Source of the DNA: Bacteroidota bacterium
GTDB taxonomy: Bacteria > Bacteroidota > Bacteroidia > Chitinophagales > Chitinophagaceae
Length of the DNA stretch: 19,237 bases
Assembly: GCA_023423015.1 (NCBI GenBank)
Contig: JAFAGE010000385.1
Span: forward strand, 1-19,237
Direction: 5' to 3'
The notes beneath the pieces are model-generated. The model had not been told where the DNA came from and did no database searches. It was given only the letters and a program-made list of their open reading frames with translations. Shown piece after piece: positions 14,355 through 19,237 of this stretch. Position 1 is the first letter of the stretch. Each line of letters opens with the position of its first letter. The translations under genes were made by a program, and so were the position numbers.

Positions 14355-14804
14355 TTATTCTTGTTCTTTTGCTTCTCCGCGTTCAGCTGGTCTCCTTTGT
14401 GGAGCTCCCTGGCCTGCGCGGCGTGAACGGCGCTCTGTTGCGTGTGCATCCTGGCGCTTCTTGATGTTCACTTCGTGCTCGGAATGCCATTTTTGAAATT
14501 TCTCCATAGCAGTAGCGTCATCGAACAATCCAAGTTTAACACCTCTTAACAAATGCTTCAGATACAACACACCTTTAAACGACAAAATCTTGCGAACAGT
14601 GTCGGTAGGCTGTGCACCTTTGTGCAACCAATCGAGGGCGCGCTGGCGGTCGAGTTGAACTGATGCAGGAACTGTTAGTGGATTGTATGTGCCGATTTTC
14701 TGGATGAATTTGCCGTCTCTTGGAGCACGTGCATCGGCAACTACGATGAAATAAAACGGGCGTTTCTTCGACCCGTGTCTTTGCAGTCTGATTTTAACTG
14801 GCAT
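14355..14804 (-). CDS. rpsP: 30S ribosomal protein S16 with C-terminal extension
   Basis: S16 binds 16S rRNA early and stabilises the 30S body. Residues 1-80 match the family: MPVKIRLQRHGSKKRPFYFI, VVADARAPRDGKFIQKIGTY (to about residue 40), NPL, and the later DWLHKGAQPTDTVRKIL. The protein is 149 residues, while E. coli S16 has 82; the extra 60-odd residues are charged and end in a low-complexity, arginine- and glutamate-rich tail (RRSRRAGQGAPQRR...AKEQE). Extended S16 tails are usual in Bacteroidota. A full-consensus promoter lies 59-89 bases upstream of the ATG, between ffh and rpsP. The order ffh-rpsP-rimM is widely conserved. Confidence 0.97.
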   Translation of the reverse strand: MPVKIRLQRHGSKKRPFYFIVVADARAPRDGKFIQKIGTYNPLTVPASVQLDRQRALDWLHKGAQPTDTVRKILSFKGVLYLKHLLRGVKLGLFDDATAMEKFQKWHSEHEVNIKKRQDAHATERRSRRAGQGAPQRRPAERGEAKEQE

Positions 14805-14862
14805 TTTAAATAGAAATTTAAATGCGGTGAATGAATACGGTTTCTGTTTCTAACGATGTGCA

Positions 14863-14893
14863 CAAATGTAATCATGCACTCTGTCTTTTCAAA
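14863..14893 (-). promoter_or_regulatory. Full-consensus Bacteroidota promoter for rpsP-rimM
   Basis: On the minus strand, TTTG (14893-14890) is separated by exactly 19 bases from TACATTTG (14870-14863). Both boxes match the Bacteroidota primary-sigma consensus (-33 TTTG, -7 TAnnTTTG) perfectly. A start about 7 bases downstream gives a leader of roughly 50 bases to the rpsP ATG. Confidence 0.8.
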
Positions 14894-14913
14894 ATTATCG
14901 GCTGAATTTTCAC

Positions 14914-16230
14914 CTATCTGCGGCCCATCATCCTACCCATAGGCATTTTATTCATCATCTTCATCATGTCCTTCATCTGCTCGAATTGTTTGAGAAAGGC
15001 ATTGATCTCAGTCAGGTCCTTTCCACATCCTTTTGCAATCCTCTTTTTCCTGCTCATATCGATCAAATCAGGATTTCTGCGCTCGAGCACGGTCATCGAG
15101 TTGATGATTGCCTCAATTCCTTTAAAAGAATCATCACTTATATCTACGTCTTTTACCGCTTTCCCCAGCCCGGGGATCATACCAAGCAGATCCTTGATAT
15201 TTCCCATTTTCTTAATCTGCTCCAGCTGTTGTTTGAAATCTTCAAAATCGAATTGGTTTTTCCGTATTCTTTTTTCAAGTTTTCTAGCCTGCTCTTCATC
15301 ATACTGTGCCTGCGCTTTTTCAACGAGCGTAGTGATGTCGCCCATTCCGAGTATCCTCTGTGCCATTCTTTCGGGGTAGAATACGTCCAGCGTGTCCATT
15401 TTCTCCCCACTGCTCACGAACTTTATCGGCTTGTTCACAGTGTATTGAATCGACAACGCCGCTCCACCGCGGGTATCACCATCCAGCTTGGTAAGTACAA
15501 CACCAGTGAAATCAAGCCTGTCGTTGAACACTTTAGCAGTATTCACTGCATCCTGGCCAGTCATGGAGTCAACTACAAACAATATTTCCTGGGGATTTAC
15601 GGCACCTTTGATGTTCGCTACCTCGGTCATCATTACTTCGTCCACCGCCAGGCGCCCGGCAGTATCCACAATCACCACATTTTTGTTCTTAGAGCGGGCT
15701 TCACGGATGGCGTTCTGGGCAATGTCCACCGGATTTTTATTCTCAGGTTCACTATACACATCGATACCGATCTGCTCACCAAGCACTTTGAGCTGGTCGA
15801 TCGCTGCCGGACGGTACACGTCGGCCGCCACCAACATAGGAGAAAGACCCTTCTTGCCTTTGAGGAAATTGGCCAGCTTTCCACTGAATGTCGTCTTACC
15901 ACTACCCTGCAAACCCGCGATCAGGATCACCGCAGGACTGCCTTTCGTGTTGAATTCGCTCTCGCGGCCCCCCATCAATGCAGCCAGTTCGTCTTTTACA
16001 ATCTTTACGATCAGCTGACCGGGACTTACAGCAGTAAGCACTTTCTGGCCTAAAGCCTTGTCTTTTACCGTATCGGTGAATTCCTTGGCAATCTTATAGT
16101 TTACGTCGGCATCCACCAGCGCCCGCCTGATTTCCTTTACGGTGGCAGCGATGTTCAGCTCTGTAATTCTTCCTTCGCCCTTTATCTGCTTAAAGGCTGA
16201 TTCCAGCCTCTCGGTGAGATTTTCAAACAT
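14914..16230 (-). CDS. ffh: Signal recognition particle protein Ffh (SRP54)
   Basis: Ffh binds 4.5S RNA and signal sequences of nascent membrane proteins and, with FtsY, targets ribosomes to the membrane using GTP. The 438-residue protein has the N domain (1-95), then the G domain with P-loop GLQGSGKTT (106-114), DTAGR (189-193) and TKLDGDTRGG (247-256). The C-terminal M domain is methionine-rich and ends MKMMNKMPMGRMMGRR. The family's conserved SGKTT and RGG elements are intact and length is normal (E. coli 453). The stop is TAG. A perfect -7 box (TAATTTTG) ends 5 bases before ATG 16230, so the mRNA may be leaderless. rpsP follows after 109 bases with its own promoter. Confidence 0.98.
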   Translation of the reverse strand: MFENLTERLESAFKQIKGEGRITELNIAATVKEIRRALVDADVNYKIAKEFTDTVKDKALGQKVLTAVSPGQLIVKIVKDELAALMGGRESEFNTKGSPAVILIAGLQGSGKTTFSGKLANFLKGKKGLSPMLVAADVYRPAAIDQLKVLGEQIGIDVYSEPENKNPVDIAQNAIREARSKNKNVVIVDTAGRLAVDEVMMTEVANIKGAVNPQEILFVVDSMTGQDAVNTAKVFNDRLDFTGVVLTKLDGDTRGGAALSIQYTVNKPIKFVSSGEKMDTLDVFYPERMAQRILGMGDITTLVEKAQAQYDEEQARKLEKRIRKNQFDFEDFKQQLEQIKKMGNIKDLLGMIPGLGKAVKDVDISDDSFKGIEAIINSMTVLERRNPDLIDMSRKKRIAKGCGKDLTEINAFLKQFEQMKDMMKMMNKMPMGRMMGRR

Positions 16231-16235
16231 AGCGG

Positions 16236-16243
16236 CAAAATTA
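16236..16243 (-). promoter_or_regulatory. -7 promoter box immediately before ffh
   Basis: On the minus strand, TAATTTTG is an exact TAnnTTTG match, followed by CCGCT and the ATG at 16230. A TTG (minus strand, 16261-16259) lies 15 bases further upstream, shorter than the usual spacing. The transcript would start at or next to the start codon. Confidence 0.5.
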
Positions 16244-16314
16244 ACCGAAAACTCAGAACAAGAAGGATGAAAACTGCGCCAGGTAACAGTATTGCATTAT
16301 TGGAACATTTCGTA

Positions 16315-16322
16315 GATATTTG
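16315..16322 (+). promoter_or_regulatory. -7-like box before the glycosyltransferase gene
   Basis: GATATTTG (7 of 8 to TAnnTTTG) is followed by TCGCGT and ATG 16329. ATTG at 16291-16294 is a possible -33 element with 20 bases between. This also argues for ATG 16329 over the TTG at 16320, which lies inside the box. Confidence 0.4.
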
Positions 16323-16328
16323 TCGCGT

Positions 16329-17282
16329 ATGCAGATATCTTTCATAATTATAGGAAAGAACGAGGAGAAGAACCTGAAGCGATGTATAAACAGCATCTAC
16401 CAGGGCATAAATGAAGCCGGGATTACCGAATACGAAATCATTTATTCCGATTCCAATTCAACCGACCGCAGCATTGAAGTAGCTGCAACCTTCCCCGAAG
16501 TTAAAATCTACAAGATAACCGGACCATCAAACGCCGCAATGGGAAGGAATGTTGGCGCCAGATACGCTACAGGCAACGTGTTTTTCTTTGTTGATGGTGA
16601 CATGGAAATTTTCACCGACTTCTTCGTTCGCTATTGGAACAAAGAAACCAGCAACATTAATCATCCCATCATTGCCGGCAGATGGCTCGACATGGTAGAA
16701 CCAACCCCGGTTAAACGACCGATCAGTTCTGTATTCCCCGGCGGAAGTTTCCTGATCCGTCGCGAAGTGTGGGAATCTGTACATGGCATGCGGACACGAT
16801 TCAAAACAGGCGAAGAAGCTGACCTGATGCTGCGCCTCATGAAAAAAGGCTATCGCCTCTACCGTCCACCTGAGGAGTATATAATAAAACATTATACAGT
16901 TCCTTACATGGACAGTTCACGTTTGTGGAAGTCGATGTGGAACAAAAATATCTTTTACAACAGGGCAGTTTCTTACCGCCATCATTTTTTCAACAAACAC
17001 GCGTGGTTGCTGATGTGGCGTGCCGACAAAACATTTATTCTTTTTGTACTAACACTTATTGCAGCAATCATTTACTGGCCCGCTGCACTGCTGCTTTTTA
17101 CTGTTTATCTGGTAGCAATTATTCTTCGGGGAGTTAAAACCAGGATCAACGTTTCCATTCCACAGATGGTATTGTTTTACTTTCTTTCAGACTTTCTGAA
17201 CCTGGTGAATTTCTTCACTTTCTTTCCTAAAGATTTGAAAGAAGAATTCTCACGGGTAAACTCCCGCGTGCTTGAAAAATAA
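16329..17282 (+). CDS. Family 2 glycosyltransferase, membrane anchored
   Basis: This 317-residue protein has an N-terminal GT-A domain of the GT2 family: ISFIIIGKNEEKNLKRCINS at 3-22, YSDSNSTDRS (the first acidic motif), and the metal-binding DGD in FFFVDGDMEIF (D89 and D91). GGSFLIRREVWESVHGM then forms the acceptor side, with GEEADLMLRL as the ED-type catalytic motif (D165). Two hydrophobic segments follow, at about 235-267 and 279-300, so the enzyme is anchored at the inner membrane with the catalytic domain in the cytosol. The donor sugar and acceptor are unknown; a role in surface polysaccharide or glycolipid synthesis is plausible. ATG 16329 gives a normal N-terminus. It diverges from ffh and converges on rpoD. 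Confidence 0.88.
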   Translation: MQISFIIIGKNEEKNLKRCINSIYQGINEAGITEYEIIYSDSNSTDRSIEVAATFPEVKIYKITGPSNAAMGRNVGARYATGNVFFFVDGDMEIFTDFFVRYWNKETSNINHPIIAGRWLDMVEPTPVKRPISSVFPGGSFLIRREVWESVHGMRTRFKTGEEADLMLRLMKKGYRLYRPPEEYIIKHYTVPYMDSSRLWKSMWNKNIFYNRAVSYRHHFFNKHAWLLMWRADKTFILFVLTLIAAIIYWPAALLLFTVYLVAIILRGVKTRINVSIPQMVLFYFLSDFLNLVNFFTFFPKDLKEEFSRVNSRVLEK

Positions 17283-17286
17283 GAAA

Positions 17287-17308
17287 ACCCCGGAAAATCT
17301 TCCGGGGT
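17287..17308. terminator. Terminator hairpin between the glycosyltransferase and rpoD genes
   Basis: ACCCCGGAA (17287-17295) and TTCCGGGGT (17300-17308) form a perfect 9-base stem with loop AATC, 4 bases after the glycosyltransferase stop. On the minus strand it is followed by TTTTCTTATTTTT, so it looks like a better terminator for rpoD transcripts, about 120 bases past that stop. It may act for both strands. Confidence 0.75.
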
Positions 17309-17390
17309 CACCTTCAATCGTAGTCCAGTAAATCAGATCGGGTAAACGTTTCTTATTTAGTAAATTTTAAATAAATCAATTCATTTTTCA

Positions 17391-17420
17391 CTCCCGCCAA
17401 AGCTTTAGCGAAGGCAGGGC
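17391..17420. repeat. REP-like imperfect palindrome downstream of rpoD
   Basis: CTCCCGCC at the left and GGCAGGGC at the right pair imperfectly around AAAGCTTT and AGCGAA. On the minus strand it reads CCTGCCTTCGC...AAAGC...GGCGGGAG. Similar GCCTTCGC/GGCGGG palindromes occur as dispersed intergenic repeats in Bacteroidota genomes, as far as I recall. Only one copy is in this window, so repeat status is an inference. Confidence 0.35.
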
Positions 17421-17430
17421 ACTTTTCACC

Positions 17431-18300
17431 TTATCTCCCCATATACCCCTTCAACTCTGCAGTACGGGAATTGGTGCGCAGCTTGGTAAGAGCTTTGTCT
17501 TTAATCTGGCGAACACGTTCGCGGGTTAGGTTGAACTTATCCCCGATATCTTCCAGGCTCATCGGATGATCCTGCCCGATGCCGAAGAAATAACAGATAA
17601 CTTCCTTCTGGCGCTCGGTGAGCACCTTGAATGAACGGTCGATCTCTTCCTTCAGCGACTGCACGTGTTCCAGGTTGGTTTCCGCGCGATCTGCATTCGG
17701 ATTTTCCATTACATCTACCAGCGTATTGTCTTCACCTTCCGCCAATGGAGTATCCATACTAATGTGTTTGGCGCCGATGCCCAGGGTAGCTGAAATTTCT
17801 TCTGTCTCCAGTTCCAGCAGGTCCGCCAGCTCTTCGGGTGAGGGCTCACGCTCAAACTCCTGCTCCAGCTGCGAAAATGCCTTCTGGATGCGGTTGGTCA
17901 AACCCACTTTGTTGAGTGGAAGGCGAACGATCCTTGACTGCTCTGCCAAAGCCTGCAGAATACTCTGCCTGATCCACCAAACGGCATATGAAATGAACTT
18001 AAATCCACGCGTTTCGTCGAAACGTTGAGCTGCCTTGATCAGGCCAAGATTGCCTTCATTGATCAGGTCGGGCAACGATAAACCCTGGTTCTGGTACTGC
18101 TTTGCCACCGACACTACGAAACGAAGGTTTGCCTTCGTCAGTTTGTCGAGTGCCGACTGGTCCCCATGTTTTATCATGCGAGCAAGCCTGACCTCTTCCT
18201 CGGGACCGATTAACTCAACTTTTCCGATCTCCTGTAAATACTTTTCTAAACTCTGCGATTCACGATTAGTAATCGATTTCGTGATCTTGAGTTGTCGCAT
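17431..18300 (-). CDS. rpoD: Primary RNA polymerase sigma factor RpoD/SigA (short Bacteroidota type)
   Basis: This housekeeping sigma-70 factor recognises the TTTG / TAnnTTTG promoters seen in this window. From ATG 18300 it has 289 residues. Region 1.2 (SLEKYLQEIGKVELI) comes first, with no region 1.1. Region 2 follows, with ANLRFVVSVAKQYQNQGLSL, the GFKFISYAVWWIRQSI helix for -10 recognition and melting, and QSRIVRLPLN. Region 3 contains FEREPSPEELADLL, and region 4.2 has the helix-turn-helix MSLEDIGDKFNLTRERVRQI. Bacteroidota RpoD proteins are this short and begin MRQLKITKSI, so I chose ATG 18300; a second ATG two codons upstream (18306) is possible. I found no good TAnnTTTG box upstream. 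Confidence 0.96.
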   Translation of the reverse strand: MRQLKITKSITNRESQSLEKYLQEIGKVELIGPEEEVRLARMIKHGDQSALDKLTKANLRFVVSVAKQYQNQGLSLPDLINEGNLGLIKAAQRFDETRGFKFISYAVWWIRQSILQALAEQSRIVRLPLNKVGLTNRIQKAFSQLEQEFEREPSPEELADLLELETEEISATLGIGAKHISMDTPLAEGEDNTLVDVMENPNADRAETNLEHVQSLKEEIDRSFKVLTERQKEVICYFFGIGQDHPMSLEDIGDKFNLTRERVRQIKDKALTKLRTNSRTAELKGYMGR

Positions 18301-18306
18301 ACTCAT

Positions 18307-18614
18307 AGATATTGGCTTTGGGTGTTAGCGTTTTAGGGGTGCCTCATCAAAAACGCAGAAACATCCTTTTTCTTATGTTTTTTAACAGCATCCTTACGAA
18401 TTCTTCACAAAACCATTTTTATTGGCCGAAATAGCCAAATTCAAAAAGATTATTTGTAAATCTGTGATTTTCAGCCCTGATATATGATGAATATTACAAA
18501 ATATCCTACTATGAAGATCAGGAACCCCCGGTTAAAATAAATTTCGGGGTATGTGATATTTTTCTATAATTGCAAGTTCAGTTACTAAATAGAATAATAG
18601 ATTAATCGGTGTAG
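18307..18614. other. 308-base divergent intergenic region (rpoD / START-like gene)
   Basis: No gene or RNA is supported. The region is AT-rich. It contains an inverted repeat TTGGC...GCCAA (about 18422-18438) near the rpoD side, an imperfect ACCCC...GGGGT hairpin (about 18524-18550), and a likely promoter for the START-like gene at 18542-18572. An 18-codon open frame (18484-18540) exists but nothing supports it. Confidence 0.6.
18542..18572 (+). promoter_or_regulatory. Probable promoter of the START-like gene
   Basis: TTTC (18542-18545) lies exactly 19 bases before TATAATTG (18565-18572). These match TTTG and TAnnTTTG at 3 of 4 and 7 of 8 positions. The leader to ATG 18615 would be about 35 bases. 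Confidence 0.45.
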
Positions 18615-18995
18615 ATGAGCAAGAAACAATTATTTACTTTGGATTTCCCGGTCAGGTGCTCTCCCTCTATCTTATATGAATTCCTGAGTACACCCGCGGG
18701 ATTGCAGGAATGGTTTGCCGACAAAGTTGACGAACGCGACAATATATTCAGCTTCTCATGGAATGGAACCACAGACAAAGCAGAGGTTACAGAAAGTGAA
18801 CAGGAAAAATTCATCCGCTTTCACTGGATGCATCAACCTAAAGACGAATACTTCGAATTCAGGATTGAAAAGTCGGAAGTGACTAATCAAACCATCCTCG
18901 TAATCAAAGATTTTGCCGACAAGGGCGATGTGAAAGACCAAAGCCAGCTGTGGGACTACCAGGTTAAGGATCTCTTTCATCGTTTGGGAAACTAA
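18615..18995 (+). CDS. START-like (SRPBCC superfamily) domain protein
   Basis: This 126-residue soluble protein resembles the AHSA1/START-like fold. It has an N-terminal strand KKQLFTLDFPVRCSPSILYE, followed by LSTPAGLQEWFADKVDERD (the typical 'x-L-x-x-W-F-A' helix-strand of the SRPBCC family), an IFSFSWNG turn, and a C-terminal amphipathic helix DFADKGDVKDQSQLWDYQV. These proteins form a hydrophobic cavity that binds lipid-like ligands or clients. This Bacteroidota subgroup has no assigned function. It lies 26 bases upstream of an LptF/LptG-type permease gene on the same strand and diverges from rpoD. The neighbour suggests a link to lipid or lipopolysaccharide handling, which is only an inference. 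Confidence 0.82.
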   Translation: MSKKQLFTLDFPVRCSPSILYEFLSTPAGLQEWFADKVDERDNIFSFSWNGTTDKAEVTESEQEKFIRFHWMHQPKDEYFEFRIEKSEVTNQTILVIKDFADKGDVKDQSQLWDYQVKDLFHRLGN

Positions 18996-19021
18996 CTCAG
19001 CTTAGGAGGACACCAGCTACC

Positions 19022-19237
19022 GTGTTCAAAAAACTAGACATACTCGTTGTCAGGTCTTTCATTGGACCTTTCATAGCCACTTTTTTCATAACCCTGTTTG
19101 TACTTATACTACAATTCTTCTGGTTATGGATCGATGACTTTGTAGGGAAAGGTGTTGACGGGCCCATATTCATTAAGTTGATTTTGTACCTGTCGGCTAC
19201 ACTTGTGCCCCTGGCACTACCATTGGCAATTCTGCTT
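19022..19237 (+). CDS. LptF/LptG (YjgP/YjgQ) family permease, N-terminal part
   Basis: The first 72 codons are visible before the window ends. The sequence MFKKLDILVVRSFIGPFIAT is the typical N-terminus of LptF/LptG, the inner-membrane subunits of the lipopolysaccharide export ABC transporter LptB2FG. A first helix follows (FIATFFITLFVLILQFFWLW), then the conserved DDFVGKG loop, and the start of a second helix (SATLVPLALPLAILL). LptF and LptG cannot be told apart from this part. The start is GTG 19022; AGGAGG (19004-19009) lies 12 bases upstream, a long but usable spacing, and one of the few clear ribosome binding sites in this window. It is probably co-transcribed with the START-like gene 26 bases upstream. 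Confidence 0.85.
   Translation, partial: MFKKLDILVVRSFIGPFIATFFITLFVLILQFFWLWIDDFVGKGVDGPIFIKLILYLSATLVPLALPLAILL

Noticed and set aside
14986..16053. A 355-residue plus-strand open frame
   Set aside because: It is fully antisense to ffh, whose product is unmistakable; no recognisable motif and no initiation signal.
18484..18540. An 18-codon open frame in the rpoD upstream region
   Set aside because: Too short to judge, with no ribosome binding site or promoter of its own and no known motif.
1..19237. tRNA, rRNA, CRISPR array, insertion sequence or phage genes
   Set aside because: I looked through the intergenic gaps on both strands for cloverleaf-like structure, spaced direct repeats and transposase or integrase motifs, and saw none. 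Reading by eye, I could miss a small RNA.

Overview
This window looks like a housekeeping stretch of a Bacteroidota chromosome, most likely class Chitinophagia. Four things support that. A DUF3098-type gene sits directly before uppP. The sigma factor is a short RpoD (about 289 residues) that starts with MRQLKITKSI and lacks region 1.1. Promoters fit the Bacteroidota pattern TTTG-N19-TAnnTTTG. Shine-Dalgarno sequences are mostly weak or absent, and several genes use GTG or TTG starts. I see no phage, insertion sequence, CRISPR array, tRNA or rRNA, and no convincing new multi-gene system.

Layout. Positions 1-3279 (+) hold the tail of a DUF3098 membrane protein, uppP (undecaprenyl-pyrophosphate phosphatase), a heptanucleotide repeat array, an UMF1-type MFS transporter and a metallo-beta-lactamase-fold hydrolase. 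A DUF3108 gene (-) abuts the hydrolase stop to stop. A 313-base divergent promoter region then leads to ruvC (+). Positions 4981-7713 (-) carry rsmA, a D-2-hydroxyacid dehydrogenase, a terminator, then greA and a HIT-family gene. From 7780 (+) come pdxA with an in-frame stop, a secreted FGE/SUMF1-fold protein, a Tat-exported Gfo/Idh/MocA oxidoreductase, and two overlapping pseudouridine synthase genes that end in a strong bidirectional terminator.

The next block is on the minus strand: ffh, rpsP and rimM in the classical order, but followed by a 1-Cys peroxiredoxin rather than trmD. A family 2 glycosyltransferase (+) diverges from ffh and converges on rpoD (-). A START-like gene (+) diverges from rpoD and precedes the start of an LptF/LptG permease that runs off the right edge.

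Functional themes are translation and RNA maturation (ksgA/rsmA, two pseudouridine synthases, S16, RimM, SRP), transcription (RpoD, GreA), envelope biogenesis (UppP, LptF/G, glycosyltransferase, DUF3108) and vitamin B6 synthesis (PdxA).

The points most worth checking are: (1) the TAA inside pdxA, after which the PdxA reading frame continues for 56 more codons; (2) a recurrent -7-like box 1-6 bases before the start codons of six genes, suggesting leaderless or near-leaderless mRNAs; (3) the 12-unit heptamer array that contains the uppP stop codon; (4) an FGE-fold protein that lacks the FGE catalytic cysteines, encoded beside a Tat-exported oxidoreductase; and (5) a palindromic REP-like element downstream of rpoD.
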